A stretch of DNA of 64,000 nucleotides. It comes from Amycolatopsis japonica (GTDB taxonomy: Bacteria; Actinomycetota; Actinomycetes; Mycobacteriales; Pseudonocardiaceae). The DNA lies in NCBI RefSeq assembly GCF_000732925.1, contig NZ_CP008953.1:7991001-8055000 (forward strand), read 5' to 3'. The notes beneath the pieces are model-generated. The model was given only the letters and a program-made list of their open reading frames with translations. It ran no database searches and was not told where the DNA came from. Of this stretch, positions 1-7,066 are shown piece after piece. The position numbers were made by a program, and so were the translations under genes. Within the stretch, counting starts at the first letter, position 1, and each line of letters starts with the position of its first letter.

Positions 1-63
1 TCGCTCAGCCGGTAGGCCTTCAGCGCCTTGAGCACCGCCGCCGACACGGCGTTCACGTCCCAC
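1..63 (-). CDS. N-terminal fragment of an unidentified protein
   Basis: Only the first 21 codons are present; the gene runs off the left edge. An ATG complement lies at 61-63. A purine-rich GGGAGGGGAGGG lies just upstream of it on the minus strand, a convincing ribosome binding site. The visible residues begin MWDVNAVSAAVLKALKAYRL, an amphipathic helix. This is too little to assign a family. Confidence concerns the existence of the gene only. Confidence 0.55.
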   Translation of the reverse strand, partial: MGRERRVGGGAQGAEGLPAER

Positions 64-418
64 ATCCCGGACCCTCCCCTCCCGGCGGCTTGCGTCCGCC
101 GTACCGATCACCGAACGCAACTTTGACGGCACACACCGCATCCGGGATCCGGAAAAGGTCAGGTCACCGAGGATTTGAGTAGTTCCACCCGTCCCCGGAT
201 GGCCGCCGGGCACATACCGAGAGTGATCAACTTCGGTACTCCAGGCACCGGAGCCGGTTGCGTCGTTCCGCCTAACGGGCTGGATCGACGGCGGCTGAGG
301 TGAAACACTCCCCTCCGGTGCTAAAACTGGTGCAGCCCCGGGGGAACTGCGACCTGACCGGAAGAGACCCCAAGAAAGATCGAACTCACGCGGAAAACGT
401 GGGTTTCAGGCGCGGACG
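64..418. other. divergent promoter gap
   Basis: This 355-base gap separates the minus-strand fragment at the left edge from the plus-strand secreted protein. It holds a short palindrome (TCCGGGATCCGGA) near 145-157. I see no convincing ORF, RNA gene or riboswitch motif. It presumably carries the promoters of both neighbours. Confidence 0.4.
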
Positions 419-1516
419 GTGGTGATTGCTGTGAGTGGTGCGGCAGTCGTGCGCCGTCACGACCTCACCTCCCGCAAGACCGGCATGCGAATTCTTTTCG
501 CGGGCGGGCTCGCGCTCACCGGCTGGCTCCTCGGCGCCGTTTTGAGCACCCCGGCTTCGGCCGACGAACGGCTTCCCGTGACGCCGGAGACCTCCGTGGT
601 CCAGCCCGCGGACGAAGCGGGATCCGGGAAATCGACTACTCCGAACGAGTCCACTTCGGACTCCGCCGCGACCGAAACCACGAAACCCGCTGAGCCCACC
701 GAAACCTCGAAGGAGCCCGCTCCCGTTGTGAGCGAAGAGCCCGAGGCCACTGTGGAGGAAGAGACCGTTTCGAGTACGAGTTCCGTCGAGAAGACCTCTT
801 CTCCGGAGCCGGAAACGAAGACCGCGAAGCCCCAGGCGTCCAACGGTTTGCTGGGCGGCCTCATCGGCGGTGTGCTGAACGTCGTCACGACCACGGTCGG
901 CGGCGTCGTCGAAACCGTCGGCGGGGTCGTCGGTGTCGTCGACGGAATCGGCGACCAGGTCGTCGCGCCGATCATCACGCCGAATCCGTGCTGCACCGGG
1001 GGCGGCCCGTCGATCCTCCCGGGCACCGGCGACATGCTCGACCCCGTCTTCGGTGGCGGCTCGGGTGAATCGGCGAGCGGCTCGGTCACCATCGCCGTCC
1101 CGGCGAAGGCCGTCACGCCGGACGCGCCCGCCACGCCGGACCCGCGTCCGCTCGTCCCCGCCGAGACCCCCGTTCCGGTCGCGGCGAGCCAGAACCACCG
1201 CGTCACGCTGCCCGTCCGGGTCCAGCACGACGCCAAGCCCGCTCCGGCCGCGCCCGCCGAGTCCGACACGCACGCGTCCCGGGACGGCGGCGGCTCGGGC
1301 GGCGGCGGTGGCCTGCCGAGCGCCCCGGTGGCGCCGGTCGCGCCCACGACGACCGCCCAGCCCGGACACGACAACACCGGCGGCGGCCGCGGGCCGCTCG
1401 CCGTCCTCGACTCCGGAATCCCCGCCACGCAGCTGAAGCTCCTCGGAACCGGCTGCGATCACGAAGGCGAGCGCACCGGCCGGGAAGCCGCGCTTCCCGC
1501 CACCTCCCCCGACTGA
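419..1516 (+). CDS. secreted Thr/Pro/Ser-rich protein of unknown function
   Basis: 365 residues from the first GTG. In-frame alternatives are GTG at 431 and ATG at 485; none has a strong ribosome binding site. A basic N-terminus (RRHDLTSRKTG) is followed by a hydrophobic segment ending in STPASA, a typical signal peptide with an AxA-type cleavage site. Residues of roughly 50-140 are Thr/Glu/Pro/Ser-rich linker. A Gly/Val-rich patch follows (GGLIGGVLNVVTTTVGGVVE), then a Pro/Ala-rich C-terminal half. A Cys pair (NPCC) occurs near residue 190. I recognise no catalytic domain. The composition suggests an exported, wall-associated or spore-coat-like protein, which is an inference. A structured palindromic region follows the stop. 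Confidence 0.75.
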   Translation: MVIAVSGAAVVRRHDLTSRKTGMRILFAGGLALTGWLLGAVLSTPASADERLPVTPETSVVQPADEAGSGKSTTPNESTSDSAATETTKPAEPTETSKEPAPVVSEEPEATVEEETVSSTSSVEKTSSPEPETKTAKPQASNGLLGGLIGGVLNVVTTTVGGVVETVGGVVGVVDGIGDQVVAPIITPNPCCTGGGPSILPGTGDMLDPVFGGGSGESASGSVTIAVPAKAVTPDAPATPDPRPLVPAETPVPVAASQNHRVTLPVRVQHDAKPAPAAPAESDTHASRDGGGSGGGGGLPSAPVAPVAPTTTAQPGHDNTGGGRGPLAVLDSGIPATQLKLLGTGCDHEGERTGREAALPATSPD

Positions 1517-1793
1517 CCTGACCGGGTCGCCGGGGAGAACCACGTCCAAATCAAGATCAACTTCTGGTTTCGACGGCTGCTGAATCCTCTGGCATAAGCC
1601 ATTTTTCGCCTGCCCCTTTTCAGGCAACCCCAAAGTCTTTCCGAACGGCCGACCGCGCCCGGCCGGTTCGGATCCCGGCCCCGGCGCCGCGCTGCCCCTG
1701 CGGCGCCGGGACCAGCACCGGGTGGACTCCGGGGGCTTCTGCTCACCGCGCCGAGCAGGAGCCGGCCAAGCTCGAAGTCCGCCTGAACCGCGG

Positions 1794-1949
1794 GCGGTTA
1801 CCCGGCACGTCGAGGGGCTGTGCCGGGTAACCGCCGCGGTGCCCGTCCCGAGGTTTCGGCCTCGGGACGGGCCGGATAGCCGGTGCGCTGGTCGTGCGGC
1901 GCCGATGCCCTCCCTGGAGCATCGGCCGCCCCGCCGGCGCACCGGCTAT
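1794..1949. repeat. cluster of three adjacent perfect hairpins
   Basis: Hairpin 1 has 14-base arms at 1794-1807 and 1821-1834 (GCGGTTACCCGGCA and its complement). Hairpin 2 has 13-base arms at 1841-1853 and 1860-1872, loop TTTCGG. Hairpin 3 has 13-base arms at 1876-1888 and 1937-1949, with a smaller 8-base stem nested inside at 1901-1908/1919-1926. They could terminate transcription from both convergent genes, but there are more of them than one terminator needs. Confidence 0.8.
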
Positions 1950-1967
1950 TTCCGTTTCCGGCCCGCG

Positions 1968-2023
1968 TTTCGTCCTCTGAATGCGGTAGTTGCACGCGCA
2001 AGGACCGCATTCAGAGGACGAAA
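1968..2023. repeat. dispersed palindrome family A, copy 1
   Basis: The arms are 20 bases, at 1968-1987 (tttcgtcctctgaatgcggt) and 2004-2023, perfectly complementary with a 16-base loop. It ends ten bases before the stop codon of the MocR gene. A second copy with the same arms lies at 39674-39734, also where convergent genes end. It probably acts as a bidirectional terminator spread as a REP-like element. Confidence 0.85.
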
Positions 2024-2032
2024 TGCGGGGCG

Positions 2033-3487
2033 TCAGGTGACCTGGACGGCGACCGGGGCGACGACGGCGGGGGTCGCGGCGACCGAAGCGGCCGCCGCGC
2101 CGAGACGGCGTACGGCCTCGAAGAGCGTCTCGGCCGGAAGCGCGTACGGCAGCCGTAGCCAGCGCTCCAGTCCACCGTGGACACCGAACCGCGAGCCCGG
2201 CGCCACCTGCACCCCGTGTCCCGCCGCCGCGACGGCCAGCCGCGTGCTCATCGGCTCCGGCAGACGGCACCACAGCGAGAGCCCGCCGGACGGGACGGTG
2301 AACGTCCACTCCGGGCAGTACCAGTTGAGCGCGCCGGTCAGCGCGTCGCGCAGGGCCAGCGTCTCCTGACGACGATGTGCCAGCGCGGCCCCGCCGTCGT
2401 CGAGCAGTTCCGCGAGGACGAGCTGCTCGAACACCGGAGACCCCAGGTCGACGGCGAACCGGGCGGCGACCAGCCGCCCGATGATGTCCTCGGACGCGCG
2501 GATCCAGCCGAGCCGCAGGCCCGCCCAGTGCGATTTGGACGCCGAGCCGATCGTGATGCCGAGATCGCCCATGAACGCGCCCAGCGGCGGCGGTCCGTCC
2601 ACCGGATCGCCTTCGAGGTCCAGCTCGACCAGCGTCTCATCGATGATCGCCGGGGTCCGAGCGCGGTTCAGCGCGGCCGCGAGCCGTTCCCGGCCGGCGG
2701 CGTCCATGCGCAGGCCGGTCGGGTTATGGAAGTCCGCGACGAAGTACGCGAGCCTCGGCGCGGACTGCCGCAGCGCGGCTTCGATACCGACGACGTCCCA
2801 TCCGGTGACCGGGTCCAAGGGCACCGGTACCCCGATCGCGTGGGCCGCGCCGATGGCTTCCAGCGAGTTCGGGTACGTCGGCTGCTCGACGAGCACCCGG
2901 TCGCCGGGGCCGGCCAACATGCGGAGGACCTGCACGAACGCGTGATGCGCGCCGTTGGTGACCATCACCTGGCCGGCGTTGGTCGGCAGGCCGCGTTCGG
3001 TGTAGCGGCGGGCGATCCGCTCACGCAGGACCCGCAGGCCGCGCACCTCATAGCCGTTCTCGCCGAGGTGGTCCACCAGCGCCTTCCGCGCGGCATCGAC
3101 GGCCGGGACCAGGCCCGCGACGGCGGGCGGGCAGGCCTGGGCGAGGTCGATGAGATCCTCGCCGGTCGGCAGGATCGCGCTCCGGCCGCGACCGCCGGGC
3201 GCCGCGATCCACGAGCCCGCCCCGCGACGGCTCGCGACCAGGCCGTCGGCGCGCAGTTTGTCCAGCGCGGCACCGATCAGCGTGCGGCTGACGTCCAGCG
3301 CCTCGGCGAGCTCCCGTTCGGCGGGCAGTTTCGTGCCGAGCGGCAGCCTGCCGTCGAGGACCAGCAGCTCGACGGCGGCCGCGAGATCCGCGGCACCGTG
3401 TCGAGAACCACTCTGCCGCCAACTCCCCAGCAAGATGGCCAATTTCGGGCCCGAAACGCGTCCAGTCAGCGGGATCAGCGGTTCCAT
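2033..3487 (-). CDS. yczR: MocR-type regulator: GntR DNA-binding domain fused to a PLP aminotransferase-like domain
   Basis: 484 residues. Residues of about 20-95 form a GntR winged helix (LPAERELAEALDVSRTLIG). The rest is a fold-type I aminotransferase-like domain. It includes the pyridoxal region (VTNGAHHAF), an FHNPTG motif, and SASKSHWAGLRLGW, whose Lys should hold PLP. Family members use PLP as the effector rather than for catalysis. The start at 3487 gives MEPLIPLTGR; the longer reading frame would run through the operator region. It is divergent from a YczE-type membrane protein, the usual partner of this MocR subgroup, so it most likely controls that gene and itself. Three GGCCAAT motifs lie in and upstream of its start. 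Confidence 0.88.
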   Translation of the reverse strand: MEPLIPLTGRVSGPKLAILLGSWRQSGSRHGAADLAAAVELLVLDGRLPLGTKLPAERELAEALDVSRTLIGAALDKLRADGLVASRRGAGSWIAAPGGRGRSAILPTGEDLIDLAQACPPAVAGLVPAVDAARKALVDHLGENGYEVRGLRVLRERIARRYTERGLPTNAGQVMVTNGAHHAFVQVLRMLAGPGDRVLVEQPTYPNSLEAIGAAHAIGVPVPLDPVTGWDVVGIEAALRQSAPRLAYFVADFHNPTGLRMDAAGRERLAAALNRARTPAIIDETLVELDLEGDPVDGPPPLGAFMGDLGITIGSASKSHWAGLRLGWIRASEDIIGRLVAARFAVDLGSPVFEQLVLAELLDDGGAALAHRRQETLALRDALTGALNWYCPEWTFTVPSGGLSLWCRLPEPMSTRLAVAAAGHGVQVAPGSRFGVHGGLERWLRLPYALPAETLFEAVRRLGAAAASVAATPAVVAPVAVQVT

Positions 3488-3511
3488 AAGGCCAATTGTT
3501 CCAGATTGGCC
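3437..3511. promoter_or_regulatory. candidate MocR operator with three GGCCAAT boxes
   Basis: GGCCAAT occurs at 3437-3443 and 3490-3496. Its complement ATTGGCC lies at 3505-3511, so the last two form an inverted repeat with an 8-base spacer. The pair lies between the MocR start (3487) and the divergent gene start (3549). MocR proteins commonly bind combinations of direct and inverted repeats, which this matches. Confidence 0.6.
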
Positions 3512-3548
3512 ATGGTCAAGGTAGCCACGTACCCCTGATGGTGCACAC

Positions 3549-4181
3549 GTGGCACTCAAACTCGACCTCAACCCTGTCGGCATCTCCCAGGACACCACCC
3601 GCCGTTCACTCCAGCTCGTCGGCGGGCTCGCCCTCTACGGCGGCAGCATGGCCATGCTGACCAGGTCGGGACTCGGCCTCGACCCGTGGGACGTGCTCCA
3701 CGAAGGCCTGATGAAGATCACCGGTCTCTCGTTCGGCACGGTCACCGCGATCGCGTCGGTCCTCGTTCTCCTGCTGTGGATCCCGCTGCGGCAGCGGCCG
3801 GGGATCGGGACCGCGGCCAACGTCGTGGTCATCTCGCTCACCGTCGACCTCGTGCGGGTCTTCCTTCCCGACCAGGACGTGCTCGGCTGGCAGATCTTCA
3901 ACCTGGTCGCCGGGGTCGTGCTCAACGGCCTCGCCGCCGCGATCTACGTCGGCGCGCGGCTCGGCCCCGGCCCCCGCGACGGGCTGATGACCGGTCTCTC
4001 GGCCCGGACGGGCAAGTCGATCCGCCTCGTCCGGACCCTCATCGAGATCACCGTGCTGGCCGCGGGCTGGCTGCTCGGCGGCACGGTCGGCGTCGGCACG
4101 GTCCTCTACGCGCTCGCCATCGGCCCCCTGACCCAGGCGTTCCTGCCGTACGTCGTGTGGCGGGAACGCGCCCACGCGTGA
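3549..4181 (+). CDS. yczE: YczE/YyaS/YitT-type integral membrane protein
   Basis: 210 residues, GTG start. Five hydrophobic segments can be seen, starting with GGLALYGGSMAMLTRSG. The conserved GLDPWDVLHEG and the later GARLGPGPRDGLM are hallmarks of this family. The role is not established beyond a membrane location; homologues are linked to transport or secretion phenotypes. It is divergent from the MocR gene, and the intergenic region holds the candidate operator, so PLP-responsive control is likely. Its stop codon lies inside the left arm of a 24-base inverted repeat. Confidence 0.82.
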   Translation: MALKLDLNPVGISQDTTRRSLQLVGGLALYGGSMAMLTRSGLGLDPWDVLHEGLMKITGLSFGTVTAIASVLVLLLWIPLRQRPGIGTAANVVVISLTVDLVRVFLPDQDVLGWQIFNLVAGVVLNGLAAAIYVGARLGPGPRDGLMTGLSARTGKSIRLVRTLIEITVLAAGWLLGGTVGVGTVLYALAIGPLTQAFLPYVVWRERAHA

Positions 4182-4304
4182 CTGGATGGACGACACACGT
4201 GTCGGGATGGACGACACGCGTGATCGGGCGGACGTCTCGCCATAGCCCCGGCCGCGAACGTGTCGTCCATCCAGTCACGCGTGTCGTCCACCTGGTCACG
4301 CGTG
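4173..4304. repeat. long inverted repeat after yczE
   Basis: Perfect 24-base arms lie at 4173-4196 and 4260-4283. Each is followed by a shorter partial copy of the same unit (GGATGGACGACAC at 4205-4217; TCGTCCACCTGGTCACGCGTG region at about 4284-4304). The left arm covers the yczE stop codon. The size exceeds a normal terminator. Confidence 0.8.
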
Positions 4305-4543
4305 CTCGCCGGGCGAGCAAGAGCGGCGGCGGCGCGATGGGGCACGGCCTCGTGAGATCTGGCGCGCTCTTAACTGTCCACAAGGGACACTTTCGAGGGC
4401 AAAAAGCCCAATTCGGTCACTTTGCGCACGGGTCGTGAGTGATTTGGGTCGTTCTAACCCTCTTTATCACTCACGACCCCGTCCGGAAACGGATATAAAG
4501 GCATCAATCGGATTCCGGAGCGGGCACACCGCTCACGAGCTGA
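4305..4543. other. gap with a second hairpin
   Basis: No gene is evident. A 13-base hairpin lies at 4431-4443/4466-4478 (GGTCGTGAGTGAT and its complement), with GGGT/ACCC nested inside. It lies between the convergent stops of yczE and the Clp N-domain gene and could terminate either transcript. Confidence 0.6.
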
Positions 4544-5068
4544 TCAGCTGGCCTCTCGTTGTTCTAGGAGGCGCCGGACGGCGAGGTAGTCGATGCCCCG
4601 CTGCGCGAGTACGTCGGCGGCCACGCCGGGAACGGCTGTCAGCGCGAGCAGGAGGTGCTCGCCTTCGATGCGCTTGCTGCCGACATCGATGGCTTCGCGA
4701 AGGCTCTTCTCCAGCACCTTCTTCGCCTCCGGCGTGAACGGCCGGTGACCGCGTCCCGAGCGCTGCCCGCCGGTCAGCGCCCCCGGGCCGTGGGTCTGCT
4801 CGACCCGCTCGACGATGTGCTCGACGTCGATGCCGAACCCGCTCAGCGCTTCGACATCGGCGTCGCTGATCCCGCCCCGGCGGCGGACGCGGCGGAGGTC
4901 GTCGGCCAGTTCGTCCGCCGGGCAGCCCAGCGCGGTCAGCACGCCGGCACCCCTGGCCAGCGACGTCAGCAGGTGCAGCGGGTCGACGTTCGCGGACGTC
5001 TCGTCCGACGCCACTCGCTGGGCGCCGACGACGACCTCGCGCAGTTCGGGCGTGAAACGTTCGAACAT
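4544..5068 (-). CDS. stand-alone double Clp N-domain protein
   Basis: 174 residues. It carries two Clp N repeats and no AAA+ ATPase module. Repeat 1 (residues of about 1-75) starts MFERFTPELREVVVGAQRVA, as ClpC does, and contains DPLHLL. Repeat 2 (about 108-170) contains FTPEAKKVLEKSLREA and EGEHLLLAL. In ClpC this domain docks adaptors and binds phosphoarginine. Free-standing copies may bind the same ligands without unfolding anything. Its ATG overlaps the stop of the upstream HTH gene as TGATG, and a GGAGG lies just before it, so the two are translationally coupled. The split pair equals the fused 240-residue protein encoded at 22154-22876. Confidence 0.85.
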   Translation of the reverse strand: MFERFTPELREVVVGAQRVASDETSANVDPLHLLTSLARGAGVLTALGCPADELADDLRRVRRRGGISDADVEALSGFGIDVEHIVERVEQTHGPGALTGGQRSGRGHRPFTPEAKKVLEKSLREAIDVGSKRIEGEHLLLALTAVPGVAADVLAQRGIDYLAVRRLLEQREAS

Positions 5069-5277
5069 CAGTGCCTCCCGTACTTCTTGTGCACCGCTTG
5101 CCTGCTGACCCCCAGCTCGGCCGCGATCTCCTGCCAGGACCAGCCGTGTACCCGCGCGCTGCGGACCTGCACGGCCTCGAGTTGTTCCAACAGCCGGCGC
5201 AAGGCGGCGACGGCGCGCAATCCCACCCGGGGATCGCGGTCGCCGGCTCGCGCGGCCAGATCTGTCGCTTCGGTCAT
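5068..5277 (-). CDS. small helix-turn-helix protein, first gene of the Clp N operon
   Basis: 69 residues. The C-terminal half (about 44-68) is a helix-turn-helix: WSWQEIAAELGVSRQAVHKK. The N-terminal half is a helix with many Leu residues that could dimerise. The start at 5277 lies directly beside a tandem palindromic operator, which implies autoregulation. The equivalent segment of the fused homologue at 22154-22876 reads ASWTEIGKNMGVSKQAAQKR. It therefore probably works with the downstream Clp N protein as a two-part regulator. The ligand or signal is unknown. Confidence 0.8.
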   Translation of the reverse strand: MTEATDLAARAGDRDPRVGLRAVAALRRLLEQLEAVQVRSARVHGWSWQEIAAELGVSRQAVHKKYGRH

Positions 5278-5280
5278 GAC

Positions 5281-5323
5281 GTCAACCTACGTTGACATGC
5301 CGCCCACGTCAACCTCGGTTGAC
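5281..5323. promoter_or_regulatory. tandem palindromic operator, locus 1
   Basis: Two copies of GTCAAC-N4-GTTGAC are seen, GTCAACCTACGTTGAC at 5281-5296 and GTCAACCTCGGTTGAC at 5308-5323. Their centres are 27 bases apart, on one face of the helix to within a few bases. They lie between the divergent starts of the HTH gene (5277) and the phosphatase (5340). The same arrangement recurs at 22880-22924. Confidence 0.8.
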
Positions 5324-5339
5324 AGTTAGGGTCGGGGAC

Positions 5340-6113
5340 ATGGCCGAAATCTCAGTGGCGGAAAGGGACGGAGTAGGCGCGGACGGATCGACGCGCCCGA
5401 CGGAAGACCATGTCGCCGTACTCGGCAACGCCGTGGTGGTGCTGGACGGAGCGACCGCGCCGAGGCCGGATCTGCCGTCCGGCGGCTGGTACGCGAGCCT
5501 GCTCGTGCACAGCCTGTCGCGGGCGCTGACCGCGGAACCCCAGGCCGATCTCGCGGTCCTGCTGGCCGAGTCGATCGCCGACGTCGCCCGCCGAGAGGGC
5601 CTCGAACCGGGACGCTCGCCGTCGAGCACGGTCGCGATCGCGCGCTGGACCGACGACACCGTCGACGGGCTGGTGCTCGCCGACAGCCCCATCGTCGCCT
5701 TCGGCCCTTCCGGCGCCGACCCGCTCACCGACGACAGGCTCGTCTCGCTGCGTGAAAGCGGCCAGCTCCGCACCGGCGCCGACGTCCGCGCGAAACGCAA
5801 CGCGCCGGACGGTTTCTGGGTCGCCGAAGCGGAACCCAAGGCCGCCGCCGAGGCCGTCCGCCGCAGCTGGCCGCGTTCGGAGGTCGACGCCCTGTTGCTG
5901 GCGACCGACGGCGTCGCGATCGGCGTCGACGAGTACGGCCTGTTCGACTGGCCGGAAGTGCTCGCCATCAGCCGGGAGCGTGGCCCCGACGCCGTCCTCG
6001 ACGCGGTGCGCACGGCGGAGAAACAGGACCCCGACGGCGAGCGCTGGCCGCGCGCGAAAAGGCACGATGACCAGCTACTGGTACTGGTCGACTTCGGGGT
6101 AGCCCCAGGGTAA
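5340..6113 (+). CDS. PP2C-like protein phosphatase
   Basis: 257 residues from the ATG at 5340, preceded by GGTCGGGGAC. A longer frame would begin inside the operator and is rejected. The PP2C metal-site aspartates can be followed: RPTEDH near the N-terminus, VVLDGAT, LLLATDGV and RHDDQLLVLV at the C-terminus. The domain is compact, without membrane segments, so it is cytoplasmic. The substrate is unknown. It is divergent from the HTH/Clp N operon across a shared tandem operator, so it is likely under the same repressor. That pairing of a phosphatase with a domain that binds phosphoarginine in ClpC is suggestive but unproven. Confidence 0.75.
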   Translation: MAEISVAERDGVGADGSTRPTEDHVAVLGNAVVVLDGATAPRPDLPSGGWYASLLVHSLSRALTAEPQADLAVLLAESIADVARREGLEPGRSPSSTVAIARWTDDTVDGLVLADSPIVAFGPSGADPLTDDRLVSLRESGQLRTGADVRAKRNAPDGFWVAEAEPKAAAEAVRRSWPRSEVDALLLATDGVAIGVDEYGLFDWPEVLAISRERGPDAVLDAVRTAEKQDPDGERWPRAKRHDDQLLVLVDFGVAPG

Positions 6114-6166
6114 AACCGGGGGCTTCCCGGATCGGAAAGCCGCGCCCGCGCGAGCAGGCTGGACGC

Positions 6167-7066
6167 ATGACGTTCCCTGGGGAGAGATCGCGGACGAGAC
6201 CCTGGCTGATCGCGTCGGGCGCGGCCATCGGCTGGGCGCTGTTCACCATGGTCGTGCTGCATCTGATCAGTTCACGCGATCCGGTGTTCGACACGCTGTC
6301 CAGTTACGCCTACGTCGACCGCGGCACCGGCATGCTCGGCGCCAGCGTGCTCTCCCTGTCGATCGGCTCGCTCACCGCGCTCGGCGCACTGGCCGCGGCC
6401 GGGATCCCGCTCAGCCGCACCACGAAACTGCTGTTCGTGCTGTGGTCGCTCGGGCTGGCGGCGGCCGCGATCTTCCCGGCGAGCTACCCCGAATTCCCGG
6501 ATCCGGTCAGCGGCGAGATCCACCTTTACGCGTGCCTCATCGCGTTCCTCAGCCTGCCCGCCGCCGGCTTCACCCTGCGCGACAACCTGCGCGGCACCCC
6601 GGCGGCCAGGCTCGTCGGGCGCCTGGCCTGGGGCAGCGCGGCCGGTCTCGTCGTCTTCGGGCTCAGCTTCATCTTCGTGCGCCTGGCCGACATCCCGTTC
6701 TTCAAGACGCTGACCGACATCGCGCCGGTCGGGGTCATGCAGCGGGTTTCCTTGGTGGCACACGTGATCCTGATCGCCGGGATGCTGAAGGTCGCGTCAG
6801 CGGCGCACCGCGTCGGCGAATTCCGGGGCGTAGCCGTAGAGGCCGGGCAGCCCACCCGTGTGCAGGAAGACAACGTGCTCGTCGGGCGCGAAATGGCCTT
6901 CGGCGGCCCAGCGGATCAGCGCGGCGCCCACTTTGCCGGTGTACACGGGATCGAGCGCGATTCCTTCCGTACGGCCGAAAAGCCGCACCGCGTCCCACGT
7001 CTCGCCGGTCGGGATCCCGTAGCCGGGGCCGATCGTGCGGTCGTCGACGCGCAGACCGTCGAGTGA
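6167..7066 (+). CDS. DUF998-family membrane protein with a read-through tail
   Basis: The frame gives 299 residues. Residues of about 1-210 look like a DUF998 protein of six transmembrane segments. It has DTLSSYAY after the first segment, and EFPDPVSGEIHLYACLIAF in the middle. The family usually ends near that length. No stop codon occurs until 7066, so the last 90 residues are translated from DNA that encodes the convergent desulfhydrase on the other strand. That tail (Arg/Gly/Ala-rich) has no hydrophobic or domain character. The function of DUF998 proteins is unknown. Confidence 0.7.
   Translation: MTFPGERSRTRPWLIASGAAIGWALFTMVVLHLISSRDPVFDTLSSYAYVDRGTGMLGASVLSLSIGSLTALGALAAAGIPLSRTTKLLFVLWSLGLAAAAIFPASYPEFPDPVSGEIHLYACLIAFLSLPAAGFTLRDNLRGTPAARLVGRLAWGSAAGLVVFGLSFIFVRLADIPFFKTLTDIAPVGVMQRVSLVAHVILIAGMLKVASAAHRVGEFRGVAVEAGQPTRVQEDNVLVGREMAFGGPADQRGAHFAGVHGIERDSFRTAEKPHRVPRLAGRDPVAGADRAVVDAQTVE

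Larger units (their letters stand above)
1517..2032. other. 516-base gap rich in palindromes
   Basis: The gap lies between the stop of the secreted protein and the stop of the convergent MocR gene. A weak hairpin (GCCTG...CAGGC) lies at about 1607-1624. From 1794 onward four strong hairpins follow one another; they are listed separately. I see no gene here: the open frames across it lack ribosome binding sites and overlap the hairpins. Confidence 0.6.

Noticed and set aside
2177..3538. 453-residue open frame on the plus strand
   Set aside because: Antisense of the MocR gene; Arg-rich.
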